Below the pieces are notes generated by a model that did no database searches, was not told the DNA's origin, and saw nothing but the letters and a program-made list of their open reading frames with translations. A program made the position numbers and the translations under genes. A stretch of 35,154 bases of DNA from Deltaproteobacteria bacterium (lineage in GTDB: Bacteria; Desulfobacterota; Syntrophia; Syntrophales; Smithellaceae), in NCBI GenBank assembly GCA_025361065.1, contig JANYAY010000148.1, positions 1 to 35,154 on the forward strand. The letters are read 5' to 3'. Positions 24,266 to 31,616 of this stretch are shown piece after piece (the first letter of the stretch is position 1; the number at the start of each line of letters is the position of its first letter).

Positions 24266-25960
24266 ATGAAAAAAAGACATCATTTGTTTTTATTAATGGT
24301 CATTGCCGCACTGGCTTTTATTTTTGGCCTCGGCGGCCGGCTTGCGGAATCCGGGGCAGGATCGGGAGCATCCCTGTCCGGACAGGTCGCGGACGGAAAA
24401 GGCCCCGTAGCCGATGCGCATGTTCTTGTCCAGGGTACCACGATCAAGGTTAAGACAGATACCGCCGGAAGGTTCCTGCTGACCGGATTACCGGAGGGCA
24501 GGCCGATGCGGATAAGCATCTGGAAAGAAGGTTATTACTCCGCTTTGAGTGAGGAAGTAACTGAGCCGGCGGGAAACATCAGTATAAAGATGATTACCTA
24601 TCCGCTGACGGATAATCTCAGATATGAGTGGCTGTCGCCGGAAGGCAAAAACGGCTGCGTCCAATGTCATCCGGCGCTGACAAAGATGAGTCTGAAAGAC
24701 CTCCACCAGAATTCCGCGCGCAATCCCCGTTTCCTGACCATGTATCGAGGAACCGATGTTGAGGGGAAGCAAAGTCCGCCGACACGTTACGACTGGGGAG
24801 GGGGAATATGGAAGACGGCCCAAGTTCCGCAGAAACCGGATTTATCTCAGGCGTATTACGGACCGGGTTACGTGCTTGATTTTCCGGGGACAACAGGAGA
24901 TTGTTCGGCCTGCCATATTCCGGGGGCGTCTATTCCGTTCAATATCGATCCGCAGGCGGCCAGGGGCGCCGATCTCTATGGCGTTCACTGCGATTTCTGC
25001 CACAAGGTGGCGAACGTCTTTGTAGATCCGAAAACCGGCATGCCGAACCGGCAACGCCCGGGGGTGCATTCCATGGATGTCAGAAGGCCATCGGCGAAGG
25101 ACGGCATGCGCTCCCAGCTTTTCTTCGGCACTTTTACGGACGTGAACGCGGCGCAAAACAACGCGAATCTCCCGCTTTTGCGGGAAAGCCGCTATTGCGC
25201 ATCCTGCCACTTCGGTGTTTTCTGGAATACGGTGGTTTATAATTCCTACGGTGAATGGCTCAAGAGCCCATATAGTGATCCGCAATCGGGGAAAGCCAAA
25301 ACCTGCCAGGCCTGCCACATGCCTTCCCCTGCCGTCCATCAGGGGAAAACCATAACGAATATTGCACCGGGGAAAGGGGGAATAGAGCGCAATCCCTCCG
25401 CTATTCATTCGCATGACATGACCGTGAATGAATATCTGCTGCGCAATTCCCTCAGTATGAGCGCCTCCGCGAAGAAGCTTAATGGCCGGGCCTTAGTTGA
25501 GGTGAAAATTGTTAATGACAAAACGGGGCACCATGTACCTTCCGATTCTCCGCTGCGCCATCTGATCCTGCTTGTCGAGGCGAGGGATGAAAAGGGAAAT
25601 TTGTTGAGGCAGGAAAGCGGCCCGGTACTGCCCCAGTGGTGCGGCGACAGGAAAAACATAAAAGGTCATTATGCCGGATTGCCGGGTAAGGCTTATGCAA
25701 AACTGCTCAAGGAAAAGTGGACGGATGTTTTTCCGACCGCCGCATATTGGAATCATACCGAACTGGTCAGTGATAACCGCATTGCCGCTTTTGCGCAGGA
25801 CTCGACAGCCTTCGAATTTATACCGCTGAAAAGCGGGAAGAGTGTGATTACAGTCTCGCTCCTTTACCGCCGGGCATTTATTGAGCTGATGGAGCAAAAG
25901 AAGTGGAATGTTCCGGATATTCTTATGGCGCAGAAGAAGATCATTGTCACACAGAGGTGA
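24266..25960 (+). CDS. Pentahaem cytochrome c with N-terminal carboxypeptidase-regulatory-like domain
   Basis: 564-residue exported protein. An N-terminal hydrophobic segment (6-25) acts as signal or anchor. Residues ~33-110 are a carboxypeptidase-regulatory-like beta domain (SLSGQVADGKGPVADAHVLV, TDTAGRFLLTGLPEG). Five CxxCH haem c sites follow at residues 131 (CVQCH), 213 (CSACH), 242 (CDFCH), 311 (CASCH) and 347 (CQACH), with additional His residues as possible distal ligands. The C-terminal ~200 residues are beta-rich and haem-free. Likely a periplasmic or surface electron carrier; no oxidase or nitrite-reductase signature was recognised. The ATG at 24266 is 20 bp after the G8 protein stop, so the two are probably one transcript. 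Confidence 0.9.
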   Translation: MKKRHHLFLLMVIAALAFIFGLGGRLAESGAGSGASLSGQVADGKGPVADAHVLVQGTTIKVKTDTAGRFLLTGLPEGRPMRISIWKEGYYSALSEEVTEPAGNISIKMITYPLTDNLRYEWLSPEGKNGCVQCHPALTKMSLKDLHQNSARNPRFLTMYRGTDVEGKQSPPTRYDWGGGIWKTAQVPQKPDLSQAYYGPGYVLDFPGTTGDCSACHIPGASIPFNIDPQAARGADLYGVHCDFCHKVANVFVDPKTGMPNRQRPGVHSMDVRRPSAKDGMRSQLFFGTFTDVNAAQNNANLPLLRESRYCASCHFGVFWNTVVYNSYGEWLKSPYSDPQSGKAKTCQACHMPSPAVHQGKTITNIAPGKGGIERNPSAIHSHDMTVNEYLLRNSLSMSASAKKLNGRALVEVKIVNDKTGHHVPSDSPLRHLILLVEARDEKGNLLRQESGPVLPQWCGDRKNIKGHYAGLPGKAYAKLLKEKWTDVFPTAAYWNHTELVSDNRIAAFAQDSTAFEFIPLKSGKSVITVSLLYRRAFIELMEQKKWNVPDILMAQKKIIVTQR

Positions 25961-25989
25961 GTGTCTATTGGAAAACGGAGATTAATTCT

Positions 25990-26490
25990 ATGAACCATTT
26001 TTTTGTTCCGCTGATTGCGGCAGCCGGTTCGCTCCTCCATATCTATTTTGATAAGAAGCAGCGTTCGGCCCGCAGGGTGCTGGAAATAATTCTTGTGTGG
26101 TTTTTTTCGGTCTTTTCCGGTATATCCAGCATACTGGCGTTTTTCGCCCATACATTTGCCGCCGATAAAATTGCGGTCTACATAGGATGGCCGCCGGGCA
26201 GCCCCTTCCAGTTTGAAGTGGCCGTAGCCAATCTGGCCCTAGGCGTGCTGGGTGTTTCCTGCATCTGGCTGCGCGGGAATTTCTGGATCGCCACAGTGAT
26301 GGCCGGAGCTGTCTTCGGGTTCGGCGCGGCATTCGGCCACATCCGCGATATAATAGTAAATTCCAACTATGCTCCGGGCAATGCCGGTGCAATTCTATAT
26401 CTGGACATTGGAGGTCCCATACTGATGATAGTTCTGTTAACCATTTTTAAAATACTGGAAAAAAGAGAATTACGGAACAATTATCGATAA
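25990..26490 (+). CDS. DUF6790-like integral membrane protein
   Basis: 166-residue membrane protein with about four to five hydrophobic helices (MNHFFVPLIAAAGSLLHIYF; VLEIILVWFFSVFSGISSIL; VAVANLALGVLGVSCIWL; FWIATVMAGAVFGFGAAFGH; ILYLDIGGPILMIVLLTIF). The YIGWPPGSPFQFEVAVANLA and GHIRDIIVN-x-N-x-APGNAG segments match my recollection of the DUF6790 family. The start at 25990 follows CGGAGA. It lies 29 bp after the cytochrome, so it likely belongs to the same operon and may tie the exported redox protein to the membrane, which is inference. Function unknown. Confidence 0.75.
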   Translation: MNHFFVPLIAAAGSLLHIYFDKKQRSARRVLEIILVWFFSVFSGISSILAFFAHTFAADKIAVYIGWPPGSPFQFEVAVANLALGVLGVSCIWLRGNFWIATVMAGAVFGFGAAFGHIRDIIVNSNYAPGNAGAILYLDIGGPILMIVLLTIFKILEKRELRNNYR

Positions 26491-26645
26491 GTTAAGGGCA
26501 GGGGGCTGGGACCAGCGTATACATGGTTGAAATATTGTGGTACAGTATGGCAACAGGCGGCAAACGGAGAAAACAAACAGCAACCGGAATATCGCTTGAA
26601 ACAGGTCGACGCGACCTAAAAAATATTTTCATAGGAGGATATAAG

Positions 26646-27413
26646 ATGAGCTACAGTAATATTATTGTTTCCACAAAGGATTTTGTAACCACCATCACTC
26701 TCAACCGTCCACCCACAAACTCGGTTAATCTTGGCGTTCGTGAAGAGTTAGATCAGGCTGTAACCGAGCTGGAAAAAAGCAAGGAAACCAGGGTTGTTAT
26801 CATCACCGGAGCCGGTGAAAAAGGGTTTTGCGCCGGCATGGATCTTTCGGATGTGGCCAATATTGCCAAGGGGCCTGAAGGCAACAAGATTATGAATGCC
26901 ATCTCCCGGTCTCAAAAACCTTATATTGCCGCAATCAATGGTTATGCACTGGGCGGCGGCTGTGAAACGGCGCTGGCCTGCCATTTCCGTTTGATGACCG
27001 ATAATCCCAAGGCTGTCATAGGCCTTCCCGAAGTCAATCTGGGCATCACGCCCGGCTGGGGAGGCATTCAGCGCCTGCCGAGAGTTTTGGGAAAATCCAA
27101 GGCTCTGGATATAATTCTTTTCAGCAAGAGGCTCACAGCATTGGAAGCTCTGGCAATCGGTCTTGTGGACAAAGTTATTCCTGCGGCCGATTTGATGAAA
27201 GAAGCCCAGGCCTTTGCTGCGGTGCTGGCGAAACGTCCTCCTCTGGCAGTGGCGGCAGTTCTGGAAGGTATGGACGTTGGGCTGGATAAGGGCATCGATG
27301 AGGGTCTGCGTGTTGATACAGGATGGACAAGCAAACTTGTCAGTAGTAAAGACGCCAAAGAAGGCATAACAGCCTTCCTGGAAAAACGTGAGCCGGTCTT
27401 CACAGGCGAATAA
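26646..27413 (+). CDS. Enoyl-CoA hydratase/isomerase family protein
   Basis: 255-residue crotonase-fold protein. Both oxyanion-hole regions (GEKGFCAGMDLSDV and NGYALGGGCETAL) and both catalytic glutamate positions (the Glu in GGCETAL and in GLPEVNLGITPGWGG) are kept, consistent with hydration of trans-2-enoyl-CoA in beta-oxidation or fermentation. The start at 26646 is set by AGGAGGATATAAG just upstream; the open frame extends to 26523 but that part is not conserved. It stands alone, downstream of the secreted redox block and upstream of a hairpin repeat. Isomerase or other crotonase activity is not excluded. Confidence 0.92.
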   Translation: MSYSNIIVSTKDFVTTITLNRPPTNSVNLGVREELDQAVTELEKSKETRVVIITGAGEKGFCAGMDLSDVANIAKGPEGNKIMNAISRSQKPYIAAINGYALGGGCETALACHFRLMTDNPKAVIGLPEVNLGITPGWGGIQRLPRVLGKSKALDIILFSKRLTALEALAIGLVDKVIPAADLMKEAQAFAAVLAKRPPLAVAAVLEGMDVGLDKGIDEGLRVDTGWTSKLVSSKDAKEGITAFLEKREPVFTGE

Positions 27414-27434
27414 AAAAGGAAATTGGCCTTGTAA

Positions 27435-27496
27435 AAACGGGGACGGTTCTATTTTAATCAAACTGCGGATCTAAAACAAATAGAACCGTCCCGTTT
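27435..27496. repeat. REP-like long hairpin
   Basis: Left arm AAACGGGGACGGTTCTATTT (27435-27454) pairs with AAATAGAACCGTCCCGTTT (27478-27496), with one bulged G and a 23-nt loop. The GGGACGGTTCTATTT core resembles dispersed palindromes seen in deltaproteobacterial genomes, often linked to REP-associated transposases (from memory). It sits just after the enoyl-CoA hydratase and could also end its transcript. Confidence 0.65.
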
Positions 27497-27566
27497 ATTT
27501 CCCAACGTTTATTTCCGTTAACCATTAAGACAGCCAAAGGAAGACCTGATCCCTATCTGTCATTAA

Positions 27567-28370
27567 ATGAAGAAGATATTAAAGATAATCTCGTTATCGC
27601 TTATTCTGCCAATATTTTGGGGAGGCTGTAATATGCAAAACAGATTTCTATATTTTCCCAGTCCGGAGCGGCCTCCCGTGCGGATACTGGAGAATGAGGG
27701 CATGAAGCTCTGGCAGGAGACGGCTGCGGATTATCATGGCTTGATTGCCGCGAATGATGCTTCCGCGCCCAACGGCACAATTGTTCTTTTTCACGGCAAT
27801 GGCGGCACGGCACTCGACAGAGGATTTTATTTGAAGCCTCTGATGGATCTTGGTTTCCGCGTAATCCTGGCCGAGTATCCGCAATACGGAGGCCGCCCGG
27901 GGAAGTTGGGAGAAAAACATTTTGTCGCCGCCGGCCTGGAAACGGTGCGGCTTGCCCATAATCAATATGGAGAACCGCTTTATCTGCTGGGCGAATCACT
28001 TGGTTGCGGCGTTGCTGCGGCTATCGCTAAACAGACATCCGTTCCTGTCGCCGGGATAATATTAATTACTCCCTGGGATACGCTGGCCTCCGTCGCCAGG
28101 TCGCTATTCCCTTTTCTTCCCGTTAAGCTGGTTTTAACCGATAAGTATGACAGCATCGAAAATCTTCAATCGTTCCCAAAGAAAATTTCCGTAGTCGGGG
28201 CGAAGCGTGATGAGATTCTGCCGATTAAACATGCAATGAACTTGTATGACGCTCTTCCCGAAGGCAAAAAACGCCTGTGGATAATTCCAGGTGCAGGTCA
28301 CAACGATTGGCCGTTCCATGCCGATGCATCTTTATTTAAAGAAATTACCGATTTTGTCCGGATCGACTAA
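27567..28370 (+). CDS. Lipoprotein-like alpha/beta hydrolase
   Basis: 267-residue alpha/beta hydrolase resembling BEM46/YfhR-type enzymes. A hydrophobic leader ending in FWGGC (Cys21) suggests a lipoprotein, though the lipobox is atypical at -3. The fold motifs are LFHGNGG (oxyanion), the nucleophile elbow GESLGCG, Asp in KRDEILP and His in GAGHNDW, so the triad is complete. No Shine-Dalgarno precedes the ATG at 27567. An ATG at 27633 (MQNRFLYFP) has a GGGAGG site 8 nt upstream and would give a cytoplasmic form, so the start is uncertain. Substrate unknown. Separate from its neighbours. Confidence 0.82.
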   Translation: MKKILKIISLSLILPIFWGGCNMQNRFLYFPSPERPPVRILENEGMKLWQETAADYHGLIAANDASAPNGTIVLFHGNGGTALDRGFYLKPLMDLGFRVILAEYPQYGGRPGKLGEKHFVAAGLETVRLAHNQYGEPLYLLGESLGCGVAAAIAKQTSVPVAGIILITPWDTLASVARSLFPFLPVKLVLTDKYDSIENLQSFPKKISVVGAKRDEILPIKHAMNLYDALPEGKKRLWIIPGAGHNDWPFHADASLFKEITDFVRID

Positions 28371-28421
28371 TGGAATGATAATGAAAATTCAGAATGCAGA
28401 AGTAAGGATAATCAAATATTT

Positions 28422-29552
28422 GTGATCGACGATCAAATTTACAGGCAGCTCCAGATTCAATTAGACAAGTATCCGATTGGCTATCCCGCGACAAAAAGCG
28501 GTGTGGAAATTGATATCCTGAAATACTTTTTTACTCCGCTTCAGGCAAGGATAGCTCTCTGCCTGACCCTCCGTTCCATCCCCGTTTCTCCGATTCACAA
28601 ACGATTCCGGAAAAGATTCCATAGGGAATTATCAAAGGATGATATGGGAGAGCTGCTTGAGGAAATGTTTAGAAAAGGCGTTATCCGCCGCTCGGAGAAT
28701 AATGGAGCACCCCGCTATGGCATTGCCATGCTGGCAATCGGCATGTTTGAATATCACGTGGATGATCTCACTTCCGAACTGGTGGAAATGATCCACAAAT
28801 ATTTTGATGAAGCATTTGGCGCCGAATTTTTTCGTTCATCTCTGCCGCAGTTGCGGACAAGCCCGCATCTCAAAGCGATCGTTCCGGAATATATTGTTGA
28901 TACTTATGACAATATGCGGCACTTCATCACCAACACCAGAGAAACCATCCATGTGGCCAACTGCGTGTGCAAACAGGGGGAAGCCATTATCGGAAAGCCT
29001 TGCCGGCAGACCGATAATATTGAAGTCTGCCTGCTTTTCGGATCAACCAGCTATGGAGCGCGCAACCGGGCGAAAAAAATATCAAAAAAGGAATGTCTGC
29101 AAATATTAGATCTGGCCGAAGAAAAAGGGATGGTGCTGCAGCCCGGAAATTCGCGCCGGCCAAGCTGCATCTGTATCTGCTGTGGTTGCTGCTGCGGGGT
29201 GCTGACAACGGCCAAGAAACAGCCACGGCCGGCCCGGTTTTTTGCTTCCAATTATTACGCCCGAATCGATATGGCTTTATGCAGGGGCTGCGGGATTTGT
29301 GTGCAGCGCTGCCCGATGAATGCAATTATTTCGGATGATAAAAACTTCCGGGTGGATTTGGACAGATGCATCGGGTGCGGCCTGTGCGTGACTCGGTGTA
29401 AACCCCAGGCTGCCTCGCTGATTAAAAAAGACAAGATTACAGTGCCGCCGTTGAATACCGAGATCTTATATTTAAGCATCCTGATGGAAAAAGCCGGCAG
29501 AAAAAAGATGATCGTCAATATGCTGCGGCTGCTCTTGGGCAAGCCTCTATAA
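28422..29552 (+). CDS. Ferredoxin-type 2x[4Fe-4S] protein with N-terminal winged-helix-like region
   Basis: 376-residue protein. Residues ~20-110 look helical and winged-helix-like (FFTPLQARIALCLTLRSIPV, ELLEEMFRKGVIRRSENNG). A middle part holds scattered cysteines (ANCVCKQG, KPCRQ, VCLLFG) and a striking CICICCGCCCG cluster. The C-terminus carries two ferredoxin motifs: Cys287/290/293/297 (CRGCGICVQRCP) and Cys316/319/322/326 (CIGCGLCVTRCKP, lacking the classical CP). Such proteins are common in sulfate reducers and syntrophs, with electron-transfer roles assumed. It starts with GTG and has a distant AAGGA. Function beyond FeS binding is unknown. Confidence 0.8.
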   Translation: MIDDQIYRQLQIQLDKYPIGYPATKSGVEIDILKYFFTPLQARIALCLTLRSIPVSPIHKRFRKRFHRELSKDDMGELLEEMFRKGVIRRSENNGAPRYGIAMLAIGMFEYHVDDLTSELVEMIHKYFDEAFGAEFFRSSLPQLRTSPHLKAIVPEYIVDTYDNMRHFITNTRETIHVANCVCKQGEAIIGKPCRQTDNIEVCLLFGSTSYGARNRAKKISKKECLQILDLAEEKGMVLQPGNSRRPSCICICCGCCCGVLTTAKKQPRPARFFASNYYARIDMALCRGCGICVQRCPMNAIISDDKNFRVDLDRCIGCGLCVTRCKPQAASLIKKDKITVPPLNTEILYLSILMEKAGRKKMIVNMLRLLLGKPL

Positions 29553-29642
29553 GGTCAAGAGATAGAGATGATAGTATTGAAGCTAGACCGTTGAAAAACC
29601 ACATGACACCAGCAATTCTGTGTCCGAACCTATGTTTGACTT

Positions 29643-29729
29643 TAAAGACAATGACCAATTAAGTCTTGTCTTTACAACCATATTTATTGAAGTCGTTAAT
29701 TGCAGCAGCTACTCTTAAATGTAGTAGCT
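29643..29729. terminator. Intergenic hairpins between convergent genes
   Basis: Two perfect inverted repeats lie in the gap: TAAAGACAA/TTGTCTTTA (29643-29651, 29666-29674) and AGCTACT/AGTAGCT (29707-29713, 29723-29729). They sit between the ends of the FeS protein and the convergent sigma-54 regulator, where a bidirectional terminator is expected, but neither has a long T-run. Confidence 0.35.
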
Positions 29730-29807
29730 TTCAACCCTTGCTGCGCAGGAGTGATTTTGTAACGCCTCTATCAATTGGCAACAAAAGACACTGCCGATGG
29801 CGCTAAA

Positions 29808-31190
29808 TCAATACTTGAGCTTTTTGTAAAGAATGGAGCGGTGTATCCCGAGCCGCTTTGCAGCTTCAGACTTTTTTTGCCCTACTTCATGAAGAACGGT
29901 TTCGATATATTCCGTCTCTTTTGCCTTCAAATAATCTTTCAGCGTATGTTCCTTTGCCTCCGGTTTTTCTTCGATATGAATCAATTTCCGGATGTCATCC
30001 GCGTCAATGAGTTTCCTTTCCGTAAATATCAGTGCCCTTTCGATGACATGCTTGAGCTCCCGGATATTGCCGGGCCACCGGTGTTCAAGAAGAAGCTTTG
30101 CAGCTTCTGTGGAGAGGTCTTTTCCGGGTACGTTGTGGTCCGTGCAAAATTTATTTACAAAATGCTTGATGAGCAGGGGGATATCTTCTTTTCGCTTTCT
30201 TAATGGCGGGATCTCCAGAACGAGAGCACTGACCCGGTAATAGAGATCTTCGCGAAACTCTCCCGCATTGACCAGATTCTCCAGATTTTTATTGGTGGCG
30301 GCAATGACGCGCAAATCGCATCGCTGGCATCCGGAACCACCTACCCGCATGAACTCCTTTTCTTCAAGGACTCGAAGAAGTTTCACTTGCATTGCAAAGG
30401 GTAATTCGGCGATTTCGTCCAGGAATAGAGTTCCGCGAGAGGCCAGTTCGAAATAACCCTTTTTCCCCCGCACGTCGTCTCCGGTGAATGCCCCCTTTTC
30501 ATAACCGAAGAACTCCGCCTCAAAAAGGTCTTTTGGAATGGCCCCGCAATTGACGCTGATCAAAGGACCGTAGCGTCTCCGGCTTTCGTTGTGGATTGAG
30601 TGGACGATGAGTTCCTTTCCCACGCCGCTCTCTCCCGAGATGACTGTATGGAGTTCAATTCCCGCCAGTTTCTGGGCGATATTCTTGCAGGTTTTAATCG
30701 CTACGCTCTCTCCGATGATATTTTCAAAGGAATATTTAGAATAGCTACGGTTGTCGAGTAGAGTCTTGTATGTATTGATTTCCTGCTCCAGTCGGGCATA
30801 TTTTTGGGCCAGCTTCTGTAAGTCTCCTGCGGTGTTGAAGGATATGTAAGCGATGCAGCCGATGACTTCTCCCTCGAAAACAATGGGCACCCTGCTGCCG
30901 ATGGCTGTCCTCCCGTCCGGAAAGGTGTGGGTTGAATTGACTTCAGCTATACCGGTCTCCATAACCAGAGGTATCCGGGTGTTCGGAATGAACTCATCGA
31001 TATGGTGACCGAGGATCTTATCTCGGTCATGGTCAAGATTGAGAATGTTACAATAGGCGTCGTTGAAAAAAACGATCTTTCCTTCCCTGTCTACAATCAC
31101 GAATGGAACCGGCAAATTGTCGAAGATGGAGTCCAAAATATTGATGGTGTAATTCAACGTGCCTTTTTTTCTGGCCAATGTTGTAGGCAT
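29808..31190 (-). CDS. PAS sigma-54-dependent transcriptional activator (Fis-type HTH)
   Basis: 460-residue enhancer-binding protein. A PAS sensor domain (~15-120) replaces a receiver, so control is by a small ligand or redox state rather than phosphorylation. The AAA+ domain (~155-390) has Walker A GESGVGKE (186-193), the sigma-54 contact loop GAFTGD (233-238; consensus GAFTGA, so the last Ala is Asp), Walker B GTLFLDE (253-259) and the arginine-finger region FREDLYYRV. The C-terminal Fis-type helix-turn-helix is SEAAKRLGIHRSILYKKLK (441-459). It is divergent from the acyl-CoA dehydrogenase operon; the palindrome at 31349-31382 and the -24/-12 element at 31439 between them are likely its targets. 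Confidence 0.95.
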   Translation of the reverse strand: MPTTLARKKGTLNYTINILDSIFDNLPVPFVIVDREGKIVFFNDAYCNILNLDHDRDKILGHHIDEFIPNTRIPLVMETGIAEVNSTHTFPDGRTAIGSRVPIVFEGEVIGCIAYISFNTAGDLQKLAQKYARLEQEINTYKTLLDNRSYSKYSFENIIGESVAIKTCKNIAQKLAGIELHTVISGESGVGKELIVHSIHNESRRRYGPLISVNCGAIPKDLFEAEFFGYEKGAFTGDDVRGKKGYFELASRGTLFLDEIAELPFAMQVKLLRVLEEKEFMRVGGSGCQRCDLRVIAATNKNLENLVNAGEFREDLYYRVSALVLEIPPLRKRKEDIPLLIKHFVNKFCTDHNVPGKDLSTEAAKLLLEHRWPGNIRELKHVIERALIFTERKLIDADDIRKLIHIEEKPEAKEHTLKDYLKAKETEYIETVLHEVGQKKSEAAKRLGIHRSILYKKLKY

Positions 31191-31348
31191 GATTCATCCT
31201 CGCTTTCTCAGGCCGGTAATTCAAAAATACCAACGCACTTCAAACATATACGGTCACTGTCTCGATTTGTCAACATTTTGCTCCCGCAGAAAGACATTGA
31301 AGGCAATGGCTATCCTAAACACAAAATGACCTGGCCGGAAGGTTGGTG

Positions 31349-31382
31349 GCCGGAAGTGTCTTTGTTTGAAGACACTTCCGGC
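31349..31382. promoter_or_regulatory. Perfect palindrome, candidate enhancer (UAS) for the sigma-54 activator
   Basis: GCCGGAAGTGTCTT (31349-31362) and AAGACACTTCCGGC (31369-31382) are exact inverted repeats around a 6-nt spacer. Centred about 80 bp upstream of the sigma-54 promoter, this fits an enhancer site for a Fis-type activator. A related half-site recurs at 34872-34883. A terminator is less likely, since no T-run follows. Confidence 0.65.
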
Positions 31383-31438
31383 TTGTTACGGGGGGGAAGC
31401 TTTACAATAATATCAATATATTTAAATACATACATTCA

Positions 31439-31454
31439 TGGTATGTTTTATGCT
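31439..31454 (+). promoter_or_regulatory. Sigma-54 (-24/-12) promoter candidate for the acyl-CoA dehydrogenase operon
   Basis: TGGTATGTTTTATGCT fits the TGGCAC-N5-TTGC consensus with GG and GC exactly 10 bp apart. Mismatches are T for C at -23, T for C at -21 and A for T in TTGC. It would give a leader of about 150 nt before the gene at 31617. Confidence 0.5.
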
Positions 31455-31616
31455 TTTATGGAAGGCGCAGATGGTTGGAGCGGACGATAAATGTTCATGG
31501 CGAACAAATGCGGATGCCTGCAGTACTGATCAGTTTGGTTTTATACCACTGTTCGATGGCAACCGACCGTCTTTGCAGGCAGGATAGAATATATTCAATA
31601 TGAGGAGACCATTGAT

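Larger units (their letters stand above)
31191..31616. other. 426-bp divergent regulatory gap
   Basis: No gene is supported. It separates the sigma-54 activator from the acyl-CoA dehydrogenase operon. It holds the partial direct repeat TGGCCGGAAG (31332-31341 and 31347-31356), the perfect palindrome at 31349-31382, the sigma-54 type promoter at 31439-31454 and the GAGGAG ribosome site of the next gene. Confidence 0.6.

Noticed and set aside
31553-31582. TGGCA ... TTTGCA as a sigma-54 promoter near the acyl-CoA dehydrogenase start
   Set aside because: The GG to GC spacing is 15 bp instead of 10.
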